A stretch of DNA of 64,000 nucleotides, from the NCBI RefSeq assembly GCF_004768465.1, contig NZ_SRMF01000014.1, forward strand, positions 1 through 64,000, written 5' to 3'. The notes beneath the pieces were generated by a model. It was not told the DNA's origin. It did no database searches and was given only the letters and a program-made list of their open reading frames with translations. A program made the position numbers and the translations under genes. Positions within the stretch are counted from its first letter, which is position 1. Every line of letters begins with the position of its first letter. The DNA is from Natronospirillum operosum. Lineage in GTDB: Bacteria > Pseudomonadota > Gammaproteobacteria > Pseudomonadales > Natronospirillaceae. Positions 25,679-34,410 of this stretch are shown here, piece by piece.

Positions 25679-27232
25679 ATGGCTAAACTTTCAAAACTTG
25701 TTAGCGCTACGGCGCTGGCAGCGCTGCTCGTAAGCACTGCCGGGGCACAGTCCATAACTGCGGGGTTGACGGCTGCACCAAGCTCAATGGACCCGCATTT
25801 CGCGACCACTGGCCAGAACCAGCAATTGGCAGCGGTGATGTATGACCGGCTTATCCATATCGCCGACGATGGCAGCTTTGCGCCTGGCCTCGCCACGGAT
25901 TGGGAAGTATCCGACGACCAGCTAACCTGGACTTTCAATTTGCGTGAGGACGTCACTTTCCATGACGGCAGCCCCTTTACCGCTGCGGATGTGGTCTTTA
26001 CCTTTGACCGCATTCCCGAGGTACCGAACAGCCCGGCGCCCTTCACTCAGCGCCTTGCGGCCATCGACAGTGCCGAAGCGGTGGACGACTACACTTTGGT
26101 AGTCACCACATCCAGCCCGGCGCCCGGACTGCCCACTGATCTGTCCACGATCTACATCGTGTCGGAAACTGTGAATGATGCCTCAAGTGCCGACTTCGAT
26201 CGCAGCATCGCATCCAATGGAACCGGCCCCTACCGTCAGGTCAGCTACAGTCCCGGCGAAAACCTGGTACTCGAGCGCAACGATGACTACTGGGGCGATT
26301 TGCCTGATTTTGAGCAGGTCACCATTCGGTTCCTGGACAATTCGGCGAGCCGCGTGGCCTCGATTCAGGCTGGTGAAGTCGATTTCATCGACTCCGTGCC
26401 ACCCAATGATCTGGACCGTCTGCGCGAACTCAACGATGTGACGGTCGTTTCGGCACCGTCGGCCCGCATGCTCTATATGGGCGTAGATCAGCTCGAGGAT
26501 ACGACCGTTCAGATTGATCCTTCTGTCGGCAATCCGTTTCTTGACCACCGTGTTCGTGAGGCTTTGAGTCTTGCCATCAATCGCGAGGCGCTGGTTGATC
26601 GTATTCAATTCGGTTCCGGCCTGCCCGCCAACCAGTTCCCGCCCGAAGGCATCTTTGGTCACAACCCGGACATTCCGGAATTCGAGTATGACCCCGAGCG
26701 TGCCCGTGAATTGCTGGCTGAGGCAGGTTATGAAGATGGCTGGGCAATGGCCATACACGGACCAACGGGACGCTACGTGAATGATACGGAAGTGCTGTTG
26801 GCCATCGGCCAGATGTGGTCTCAGATCGGGATAGATGTTGACGTGGTATCAGTGCCAGCCAATGTCTATTTCGGGCGAGCAACTGACCGGGAATTTTCGT
26901 CTTTCATGGTGGCCTTCGGCATTACCACGGGTGAAAGCTCTCTGGCGTACCGCAATGTACTGGCGACCGTCGATGATGATCGTGGATGGGGGTCTAATAA
27001 CCGTTTCCGTTACTCGAACGAAGAATTCGATGCTGCACTCGAAAGTGCATTCGATGCGTTTGAAGATGCTGATCGCGAAGCGGCCCTGCAAGAGGCTGCG
27101 CGTATCGCGGCTGAAGACATAGCGCTGATCCCGCTCTACTGGGAAGGTAACAACTGGGCAGTCAATGGAGACCTGGACTTCACACCCAGCCCGGACGGAC
27201 GCTCTCTCGTAACCAACCTCAGCACTCGGTAA
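25679..27232 (+). CDS. Peptide ABC transporter substrate-binding protein (family 5)
   Basis: The 517-residue periplasmic protein starts with a Sec signal peptide (LVSATALAALLVSTAGAQS, cleavage about residue 23). The family-5 core shows DPHFATTGQNQQ, the TFNLREDVTFHDGSPFTAADV block and NGTGPYR. It selects the peptide or peptide-like ligand for the importer. No lipobox, so it is soluble. It is last of the transport genes, five bases before the hydrolase start. Confidence 0.92.
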   Translation: MAKLSKLVSATALAALLVSTAGAQSITAGLTAAPSSMDPHFATTGQNQQLAAVMYDRLIHIADDGSFAPGLATDWEVSDDQLTWTFNLREDVTFHDGSPFTAADVVFTFDRIPEVPNSPAPFTQRLAAIDSAEAVDDYTLVVTTSSPAPGLPTDLSTIYIVSETVNDASSADFDRSIASNGTGPYRQVSYSPGENLVLERNDDYWGDLPDFEQVTIRFLDNSASRVASIQAGEVDFIDSVPPNDLDRLRELNDVTVVSAPSARMLYMGVDQLEDTTVQIDPSVGNPFLDHRVREALSLAINREALVDRIQFGSGLPANQFPPEGIFGHNPDIPEFEYDPERARELLAEAGYEDGWAMAIHGPTGRYVNDTEVLLAIGQMWSQIGIDVDVVSVPANVYFGRATDREFSSFMVAFGITTGESSLAYRNVLATVDDDRGWGSNNRFRYSNEEFDAALESAFDAFEDADREAALQEAARIAAEDIALIPLYWEGNNWAVNGDLDFTPSPDGRSLVTNLSTR

Positions 27233-27237
27233 CGTTG

Positions 27238-29085
27238 ATGTCCATAGCCGGTCGAACATCTCATGACACTAGCCTTCGCGATTTCATGGTGCCGATGCGT
27301 GACGGTGTTCGGCTGGCAACGGACATATTCTTCCCGGATGATACATCCGGGGGACCATGGCCGGTTATCCTGGAGCGAACGCCCTACGACAAGAGAGTCC
27401 CCAGAGCCAACGAATACACTGTCGCTCATCCAGGAGTGTTCGGTCGCGAAGAATTGGTGAAGTTCTTCACTGAAGTTGGTTTTGTTGTGGTCCTTCAGGA
27501 CTGCCGGGGTCGATATGGCTCCGAAGGGCATTTCGTGAAGTACCGCAGCGAGGCAGAGGACGGCTTCGATACCATTGCCTGGATAGCCGAGCAGCCCTGG
27601 TGTGATGGGCAGGTTGGTAGCATGGGTCTGTCTTATTCCGCACACACCCAGTTGGCTGCGGCCTGCCTCAATCCACCGGCCCTGGCCGCCATGATTTGTG
27701 ATTGCGGTGGCTTTTCCAATGCCTACCAGGGCGGTATCCGCTATGGCGGGGCGCTGGAAATGAAACAGGTCACCTGGGCCTATCGTCACGCATTGCGTTC
27801 ACGTGCAGCAGCGGATGACCCTGTCATCAGGTCTGCACTGGAGGCAATGGATTTGCGGGAGTGGATCAAGCGGATGCCCTGGAAACGCGGCTATTCACCG
27901 CTTTCGCCCACGCCGGACTACGAAAATTTCCTGTTTGAGCAGTGGGAACACGGCAAGTTCGATGACTACTGGAAAATACCCGCCCTGTACGCAACGGGCT
28001 GGCATCAACAGATGCGGGCTGTGCCCAGTGTGCACCTTTCGGGTTGGTACGACCCTTACGCGTCTTCTGCTGCAGAGAACTTCAACGGTCTTCACGAAGC
28101 AGGGCACGACGTCAGCCTGATACTGGGGCCCTGGACGCACGGCAATCGATCGAGCAGCTTTGCCGGTGATGTGGATTTCGGTGATGAGGCCACTTTTGAA
28201 GCTGGCCTGGGCATGGATTTCGTGCGCTTCCGCATCGACCTGTTTCGTCACCATTTCAAAGGCTCAGCTTCACCGTTGGCGTCTCGTGTTAACTATTTTG
28301 TTATGGGAGGCGGTGATGGAAGGCGCAATGAGCAGGGACGCCTGAACCATGGCGGTCGGTGGCATTTTTCTGAACATTGGCCACCGGAGCAAGCAACCCC
28401 TGTCGAACTGTATCTCGGGCCGGAGGGCTCTCTTTCTGCCGAACCTGCAGCGATCGATAGCGTGGAGCGCTATAACTTCGACCCAGAGGATCCAGTACCA
28501 ACGATTGGCGGGCCGATTACCTCGGGTGCACCACTCATGTTCGGCGGGGCATTTGATCAGAGAGAAAATTCTGATGCCTTTGGTGCAAAGGCTGGTGATT
28601 TGCCACTTGCGAGTCGTCCTGATGTGCTGGTATTCGAAACCGCACCGTTGGAAAAAGCGGTTACTTTGGTGGGTAATGTGTCCGTTACGTTGTTTGTAAG
28701 TTCCGATCGGCCAACGACGGACTTCACTGCAAAGTTGGTTGATGTCCACCCCGCCAACGAAGACTATCCGGAGGGCTATGGCATGAACCTGACCGACGGC
28801 ATTCTGCGCGCCTGCTACCGTGACGGTTTTGAAGAGGCCCGCCCGATTCCGCCAGGTGAGATAGTAGAACTGACTATTCGGCTCTACCCAACCGCAAATC
28901 GCTTCGAAGTGGGTCACCGCATCAGGCTTGAAATATCATCCTCGAACTTTCCCCGTTTCGATGTCAATCCGAACTTCGAGGCAGGAGACGACTTGAGCCC
29001 CATCAGGTTGCGAGCAATCAATGCCGTACATTCGGGACCGCAGCACCCATCCAGGATTGAGACTTGCCTGTTGGTGGAAGACTGA
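27238..29085 (+). CDS. CocE/NonD-family alpha/beta hydrolase (X-Pro dipeptidyl-peptidase type)
   Basis: The 615-residue enzyme has the family start MVPMRDGVRLATDIFFP, the QDCRGRYGSEG block, the nucleophile motif MGLSYSAH (S132) and a C-terminal jelly-roll lid ending with GHRIRLEISSSNFPRFDVNP. Members hydrolyse esters or amides: cocaine, alpha-amino acid esters, beta-lactams, X-Pro dipeptides. No signal peptide, so it acts in the cytoplasm on imported substrate. Its place in a peptide-import operon suggests uptake and cleavage of a peptide, amino-acid ester or acylated compound. ATG 27238 preferred over TTG 27235. Confidence 0.9.
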   Translation: MSIAGRTSHDTSLRDFMVPMRDGVRLATDIFFPDDTSGGPWPVILERTPYDKRVPRANEYTVAHPGVFGREELVKFFTEVGFVVVLQDCRGRYGSEGHFVKYRSEAEDGFDTIAWIAEQPWCDGQVGSMGLSYSAHTQLAAACLNPPALAAMICDCGGFSNAYQGGIRYGGALEMKQVTWAYRHALRSRAAADDPVIRSALEAMDLREWIKRMPWKRGYSPLSPTPDYENFLFEQWEHGKFDDYWKIPALYATGWHQQMRAVPSVHLSGWYDPYASSAAENFNGLHEAGHDVSLILGPWTHGNRSSSFAGDVDFGDEATFEAGLGMDFVRFRIDLFRHHFKGSASPLASRVNYFVMGGGDGRRNEQGRLNHGGRWHFSEHWPPEQATPVELYLGPEGSLSAEPAAIDSVERYNFDPEDPVPTIGGPITSGAPLMFGGAFDQRENSDAFGAKAGDLPLASRPDVLVFETAPLEKAVTLVGNVSVTLFVSSDRPTTDFTAKLVDVHPANEDYPEGYGMNLTDGILRACYRDGFEEARPIPPGEIVELTIRLYPTANRFEVGHRIRLEISSSNFPRFDVNPNFEAGDDLSPIRLRAINAVHSGPQHPSRIETCLLVED

Positions 29086-29262
29086 ACAGTGCAGTTGCGA
29101 CATGCGCGAAACGGGCACATCAACTGATCCATAGAACCGTTGCAGTGCAGAGTTTGATTCAACTCATAGAAGGCACGTCGATAACCATAGTCAAAAATAA
29201 TATTTATAGATATAAGAAAACAAATTTATATTCTTTTTGATAATTAAAAATGGTTTTCTTCT
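29086..29262. promoter_or_regulatory. AT-rich promoter region of the CysB-like gene
   Basis: The gap from about 29185 to 29250 is strikingly AT-rich (long A and T runs) and contains no gene. It should hold the promoter of the regulator at 29263; no unique operator could be picked out. Confidence 0.4.
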
Positions 29263-30189
29263 ATGAATCTCCAGCAACTCCGCATTGTTCGAGAAACCGC
29301 GCGCCGTCAGTTCAACCTGACGGCCGTGTCAGCCTCTTTGTTTACTTCTCAATCAGGGGTCAGCAAACACCTTCGGGACTTGGAGAATGAACTGGGCGTC
29401 GTGCTTTTTGAACGGCGAGGTAAAAGACTAATGGGCCTAACGGAGCCTGGCGAGGTAGTCTTGCAGTCTGTAGAACGTATCTTGTCAGAAATAGACACCA
29501 TCAAGCAATCTTCCCAGCAATTTGCGCACAGTGACAGTGGCACCTTGCGTATTGCTACCACCCACACACAGGCACGCTACGCACTGCCAAAAGTGCTCAA
29601 GGCGTTCCAGATCAAGTTTCCAAAAGTGCGACTGGAACTGCACCAGTGCAGCCCCGACGAAATTGTCACCATGCTCAAAACCGGTGATGTTGATGTCGGC
29701 ATTGCCACCGAGGCGTTGTTGTCGAACGCCAGCACCTTTGCTTGCTTTCCTTTTTATAGCTGGCACCACAGTGTCATTGTGCCCAAGGGCCACTCGCTGG
29801 ACATCGCCGTACCGCTGACGCTGGAAGCGCTGGTACAACACCCCATCATTACCTACCACAGCGGATACACTGGTCGAGCCAATATCGACGAAGCGTTTCG
29901 CAAGGCCGGACTGAAGCCTGAAATTGCCATGTCGGCGGTAGACGCCGACGTGATTAAAACCTATGTTGAGCTTGGGCTTGGAGCCGGCATCATTGCCTCC
30001 GTCGCTTTCGATCCGCAACGCGACACCGAACTTCGACTGCTGTCTGGAAATTCACTTTTCCCCAGCAACACCACGCTACTGGCTATTCGCCGCAATGGGT
30101 TTTTGCGCAGCTATCTCTATGACTTTTTGCAGCTTTGCAGTCCGGAACTCAAGCGGGCCGAAGTGAACCATGCATTAATCAGCAATTAG
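29263..30189 (+). CDS. CysB-like LysR-family regulator of sulfur assimilation
   Basis: The 308-residue protein begins MNLQQLRIVRETARR, with LTAVSASLFTSQSGVSKHLR in the recognition helix and GKRLMGLTEPG, hallmarks of the CysB/Cbl group. The effector domain shows the TTHTQARYALP and VDVGIATE segments that bind N-acetylserine, sulfate or thiosulfate in CysB. It precedes the sulfate transport genes by 221 bases, which fits control of that operon. It could be CysB itself or a Cbl-type paralogue. Confidence 0.9.
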   Translation: MNLQQLRIVRETARRQFNLTAVSASLFTSQSGVSKHLRDLENELGVVLFERRGKRLMGLTEPGEVVLQSVERILSEIDTIKQSSQQFAHSDSGTLRIATTHTQARYALPKVLKAFQIKFPKVRLELHQCSPDEIVTMLKTGDVDVGIATEALLSNASTFACFPFYSWHHSVIVPKGHSLDIAVPLTLEALVQHPIITYHSGYTGRANIDEAFRKAGLKPEIAMSAVDADVIKTYVELGLGAGIIASVAFDPQRDTELRLLSGNSLFPSNTTLLAIRRNGFLRSYLYDFLQLCSPELKRAEVNHALISN

Positions 30190-30410
30190 GGGTTGATTGA
30201 TTGGCAAAGATCAATCAAATGAGGTGCTTTGTTTTTATGACTGGGCGTGTCCATGACATGCAATGCAACAGTTGATAGCTTGAACTTAATATTCTTTATT
30301 GAGATAACAATTCCTTTTTTAATTCGTTCTTATGCTTAAAACAATCTCCTAGTATTCGTTCTCAGAGCAGTTGCTCGAACGAAAACTAACCTTTAATGGA
30401 GATTGAAACA
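30190..30410. promoter_or_regulatory. Regulatory region upstream of the sulfate transport operon
   Basis: About 220 bases, AT-rich between 30290 and 30360, with repeated ATTC-type motifs (TATTCTTTATT, AATTCGTTCTTAT, TATTCGTTC) that could be CysB-type half-sites. No gene seen. Site assignment is speculative. Confidence 0.4.
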
Positions 30411-31442
30411 GTGTCTACTCTCACCACTCGGTTCAAACACTTGACTGCTCTCGGCTTGGTAGCCTTGTCACTGGGCGCGTTTTCCGCGCAAGCACAAACA
30501 GTCAACCTGCTGAATGTATCCTATGACCCCACGCGTGAACTGTATCGCGAATACAATGAGTGGTTTGCGCAACAATGGCGTGACGAACATGGTCAGAGTG
30601 TCAATATACGCCAGTCTCATGGTGGTTCCGGCTCACAGGCTCGCTCAGTGATTGACGGTCTGGATGCCGATGTCGTCACACTGGCACTGGCCTATGATGT
30701 TGACGCGTTGCGCCAACGTGCGGACCTTATTCCTGCCGATTGGCAAGAGCGTCTGCCTGGCAACAGCTCGCCCTACACATCTACCATCGTACTGTTGGTG
30801 CGCGCCGGCAACCCAAAGAACATCCAGGATTGGGACGACTTGGTACGTGATGACGTTCAAGTGATCACTCCCAACCCCAAGACCTCTGGTGGTGCGCGCT
30901 GGAACTACTTGGCAGCCTGGGGCTATGCGTTGGAAGAATACGGTTCAGAAGAAGCCGCCTTCGAGTTCGTTGAGAAAGTCTTCGCTAACGTCCCAGTGCT
31001 TGACCCGGCAGCCCGCGGTGCAACCAATACGTTCGTGCAGCGCGGTATTGGTGATGTGTTTATTTCGTGGGAAAACGAGGCCTTCCTTGCGGTAGAGCAA
31101 CTCGGTCGTGGCCAATTCGAGATCGTGGTTCCGTCGGTCAGTATCCTGGCTGAGCCCCCTGTGACGGTCGTTGACGCCAACGTTGACCGCAAAGGAACGC
31201 GCGCCGTCGCGGAGGCCTATCTGGAAGGTCTGTACACCGATGATGCACAGCGTCTGGCGGGCAAACACTTTTACCGACCTTCCAACCCGGATATAGCAGC
31301 TGAGTTCAGTGATCAGTTCCCGGACGTAAACTTCTTCGGTATCGATGATGTCTTCGGTGGTTGGGACAAGGCTCAGAACGACCATTTCAATGACGGTGGC
31401 CATTTCGACACCATCCTGGAAAACATTGCTCGCAATCGTTAA
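30411..31442 (+). CDS. sbp: Sulfate/thiosulfate ABC transporter substrate-binding protein
   Basis: The 343-residue periplasmic protein has a signal peptide (LTALGLVALSLGAFSAQAQ) and the family blocks LNVSYDPTRELY, QSHGGSGSQARSVIDGLDADVVTLALAYD and NPKTSGGARWNYLAAWGYAL that line the sulfate pocket. It hands sulfate or thiosulfate to CysTWA. GTG 30411 is preferred because GGAG (30398-30401) lies nine bases before it; ATG 30396 (five residues longer) lacks a site. Confidence 0.93.
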   Translation: MSTLTTRFKHLTALGLVALSLGAFSAQAQTVNLLNVSYDPTRELYREYNEWFAQQWRDEHGQSVNIRQSHGGSGSQARSVIDGLDADVVTLALAYDVDALRQRADLIPADWQERLPGNSSPYTSTIVLLVRAGNPKNIQDWDDLVRDDVQVITPNPKTSGGARWNYLAAWGYALEEYGSEEAAFEFVEKVFANVPVLDPAARGATNTFVQRGIGDVFISWENEAFLAVEQLGRGQFEIVVPSVSILAEPPVTVVDANVDRKGTRAVAEAYLEGLYTDDAQRLAGKHFYRPSNPDIAAEFSDQFPDVNFFGIDDVFGGWDKAQNDHFNDGGHFDTILENIARNR

Positions 31443-31460
31443 GCCCTTTCATCGCTGCGA

Positions 31461-31489
31461 AACACTCCGGTCACAGGCCGGAGTGTTTT
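31461..31489 (+). terminator. Hairpin between sbp and cysT
   Basis: An 11-bp stem AAACACTCCGG/CCGGAGTGTTT with a 7-base loop, followed by TGTCC. It may partly stop transcription so that the binding protein is made in excess over the membrane parts, or protect the sbp message. Confidence 0.6.
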
Positions 31490-31510
31490 GTCCTTGGAGA
31501 CCATAACAGT

Positions 31511-32368
31511 ATGACCACCTTGGCCCCCTCAAGCTTTCTGAGATCCAGTCGTTCGCGCAATGTGATACCCGGATTTGGCATCACTATGGGGTTTTCACTG
31601 CTCTACATCACCTTTCTGTTCTTGATCCCGGTCGGCGGATTGCTGCTGTTCACCATGACTCAATCTTGGGATCAGTTCTGGCGAGCCATCAGCCACCCGC
31701 AGGTGGTGGCGTCCTACCGGCTTTCATTTGGCGCCTCACTGATCGGTGCCACTATCAATCTGGTTTTCGGGCTTCTGGTGTCATGGGTTTTGGTGCGTTA
31801 CCAATTTCCCTTTAAACGCCTTGTGGACGCACTGATCGACTTGCCGTTTGCCTTGCCCACAGCAGTTGCAGGCATTGCTCTGGTAACGCTCTACGCATCT
31901 ACCGGTTGGGTAGGGCAGTATTTCCATGTCTACGGGATTCGCATTGCATACACCCAAATAGGCGTAGTGATCGCTTTGACCTACATAGGCCTGCCTTTCG
32001 TGGTGCGCACGGTGCAACCAGTGTTGGAGGATCTCGAATCCGAGCTCGAAGAAGCTTCTGCTGCACTCGGTGCGAGCCGGCTCACGACCATTCGCCGCGT
32101 CATTCTCCCCGCCCTGATGCCCGCTTTGCTCACCGGTTATGCCCTGGCTTTTGCGCGAGCGCTCGGTGAATACGGTTCCGTGGTGTTTATTTCCGGCAAC
32201 TTGCCCTACCTCACAGAAATAACACCTCTGTTGATTGTCGCCAAGGCAGAACAATACGACTACCAGGGTGCCGCCGCCATTGGAACGGTGATGTTGCTGG
32301 CTGCGTTTGTGATGTTACTTGTCATCAACGGATTGCAGTGGTGGTCTACCCGCCGCTTTTCGCATTAG
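31511..32368 (+). CDS. cysT: Sulfate ABC transporter permease CysT (CysU)
   Basis: The 285-residue, six-helix inner-membrane permease has the CysT block LIDLPFALPTAVAGIAL and the EAA loop EEASAALGASRLTTIRR. With CysW it forms the sulfate channel. Nine bases separate it from cysW. Confidence 0.93.
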   Translation: MTTLAPSSFLRSSRSRNVIPGFGITMGFSLLYITFLFLIPVGGLLLFTMTQSWDQFWRAISHPQVVASYRLSFGASLIGATINLVFGLLVSWVLVRYQFPFKRLVDALIDLPFALPTAVAGIALVTLYASTGWVGQYFHVYGIRIAYTQIGVVIALTYIGLPFVVRTVQPVLEDLESELEEASAALGASRLTTIRRVILPALMPALLTGYALAFARALGEYGSVVFISGNLPYLTEITPLLIVAKAEQYDYQGAAAIGTVMLLAAFVMLLVINGLQWWSTRRFSH

Positions 32369-32377
32369 GAGTATCTT

Positions 32378-33268
32378 ATGTCTGAACTGAATACATCGGC
32401 ACAGGCGACACCGGTGCAACTGAATAGAGCCGCCGAGTGGCAGCGTGCGACCGAGGAGCCAGAATGGGTAAGGCGCTCGCTGATAGGCATCGCCCTGGCC
32501 TTTCTTTCCGCGTTTCTGATTCTTCCGTTACTGGTTGTACTTGTGGGCGCTTTCGAGCAGGGGCTGGGTGTCTGGTACGCCGCTGTGACGGAACCAGACG
32601 CGCGCTCCGCCATCCGTCTTACCTTATTGGTCGTGGCGATCGTGGTCCCTATCAACGTGGTGTTTGGCGTTACCGTGGCGTGGGCCGTGGCGAAGTTCGA
32701 GTTTCACGGCAAACCCTTTCTGATTTCATTGATCGACATGCCGTTTGCGATCTCACCGGTTGTAGTGGGGTTGATCTTTGTCATCCTTTTCGGTTCCCAA
32801 GGCTGGCTGGGTAACTGGCTCAGTGCGCACGACCTGCAAATCATTTTCGCGGTTCCTGGCATTGTCGTCGTTATCGCCTTTGGCACCATGCCGTTCATAG
32901 CACGTGAACTGATTCCCTTGATGCAAGAGCAAGGGAAACAGGAGGAAGAGGCTTCGCTCACACTGGGAGCCAGTGGCCTCAAAACGTTCTGGTATGTGAC
33001 CTTGCCGAATGTCAAATGGGGGCTGATCTACGGCATTATTTTGTGTAATGCGCGGGCCATGGGCGAATTCGGTGCCGTGGCTATTGTGTCTGGCCGTATT
33101 CGTGGCGAAACGAACACCATGCCGCTGCACATTGAGGTGCTTTACAACGAATACATGTTTACGGCGGCCTTCGCCGTGTCATCAATTTTAACCGGTTTGG
33201 CCCTGGTTACCATTGCCATCAAGAGCACGGTGGAGTGGCTGGAACAACGCACAGGAGTGACAGCATAA
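32378..33268 (+). CDS. cysW: Sulfate ABC transporter permease CysW
   Basis: The 296-residue partner permease has the CysW block [18 protein letters not shown] and the EAA loop [21 protein letters not shown], followed by [20 protein letters not shown]. Its stop overlaps the cysA start by one base. Confidence 0.93.
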   Translation: MSELNTSAQATPVQLNRAAEWQRATEEPEWVRRSLIGIALAFLSAFLILPLLVVLVGAFEQGLGVWYAAVTEPDARSAIRLTLLVVAIVVPINVVFGVTVAWAVAKFEFHGKPFLISLIDMPFAISPVVVGLIFVILFGSQGWLGNWLSAHDLQIIFAVPGIVVVIAFGTMPFIARELIPLMQEQGKQEEEASLTLGASGLKTFWYVTLPNVKWGLIYGIILCNARAMGEFGAVAIVSGRIRGETNTMPLHIEVLYNEYMFTAAFAVSSILTGLALVTIAIKSTVEWLEQRTGVTA

Positions 33269-34356
33269 TGAGTATACGTGTCGATCGTATCAACAAACGT
33301 TTTAATGATTTCATTGCCGTGGACAACGTTTCTCTGGACCTGCCAGAGGGTCAACTTACCGCGTTGCTGGGCCCATCCGGTTCCGGCAAAACAACGTTGC
33401 TGCGTATTATTGCCGGCTTGGAGCAAGCGGATTCTGGGCATATCGAGTTTCATGGCCAGGACCAGACGCATGAACATGTCAGCGATCGCGGTGTAGGCTT
33501 TGTGTTTCAACACTATGCGCTATTCAAGCACATGACCGTGTTCGAAAACGTCGCCTATGGGTTGACCGTCAAGCCACGTCGCGAGCGGCCAAGTAAAGAG
33601 GCCATTCGCAAGAAAGTAATGAATTTGCTGGAACTGGTGCAACTGGACTGGACGGCCCACCGATACCCCGCACAGCTTTCCGGTGGTCAGCGTCAACGCA
33701 TTGCCCTGGCTCGAGCCCTGGCAGTTGAACCCAAAGTATTGTTGTTAGACGAGCCCTTTGGTGCATTGGATGCCAAAGTACGCGCTGAGTTGCGGCGTTG
33801 GCTGCGTCGACTGCACGACGAAATACATGTCACCAGTGTGTTCGTTACTCATGACCAGGAAGAAGCCCTGGAAGTGTCCGATCGCGTCGTGGTCATGAAC
33901 AATGGTCGAGTAGAGCAAGAGGGTACGCCGGAAGAAGTGTACGACCACCCTGCCAACCCCTTTGTATATCGCTTTCTGGGTAACGTGAACCTGTTTCATG
34001 CACGCGTTCATGAAGGTACTGCAACCATCGGTGATCTGAGTGTGCCCGTGCCCGAACATCATGACAGCCAGGAGCAGGATGCACTCGCCTACATTCGCCC
34101 GCACGAAATCGAAGTGCTGGCCAGTAATGAATCCGGGGATGCAATCCATGCCATAGTCAAATCGATACTGGTTATTGGTCCTTCTGTTCGACTTGAGCTG
34201 CAAACAGAGCATTCGAAGGAGCTTATTCAGGCAGAGATGTCGAAACATCAGTTCCGTGGCCTTGGACTGCTGCAAGGCGATGAGGCTTGGCTTAGGCCCA
34301 TGCAGAGTAAGGTATTTTTACAAGAAGATGAGGCGCCGGCGGTTTCGGGCTCTTGA
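33268..34356 (+). CDS. cysA: Sulfate/thiosulfate import ATPase CysA
   Basis: The 362-residue ATPase has Walker [11 protein letters not shown]-loop [14 protein letters not shown], signature LSGGQRQR and Walker [17 protein letters not shown], then the C-terminal regulatory domain with YIRPHEIEV. It energises sulfate import by CysTW. AGGAG (33253-33257) precedes ATG 33268. Confidence 0.95.
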   Translation: MSIRVDRINKRFNDFIAVDNVSLDLPEGQLTALLGPSGSGKTTLLRIIAGLEQADSGHIEFHGQDQTHEHVSDRGVGFVFQHYALFKHMTVFENVAYGLTVKPRRERPSKEAIRKKVMNLLELVQLDWTAHRYPAQLSGGQRQRIALARALAVEPKVLLLDEPFGALDAKVRAELRRWLRRLHDEIHVTSVFVTHDQEEALEVSDRVVVMNNGRVEQEGTPEEVYDHPANPFVYRFLGNVNLFHARVHEGTATIGDLSVPVPEHHDSQEQDALAYIRPHEIEVLASNESGDAIHAIVKSILVIGPSVRLELQTEHSKELIQAEMSKHQFRGLGLLQGDEAWLRPMQSKVFLQEDEAPAVSGS

Positions 34357-34410
34357 GTATCGAAAAAGTGCAAGCTCTGGCCGAACTGCTGCAGATACCA
34401 ATGTACTGTT

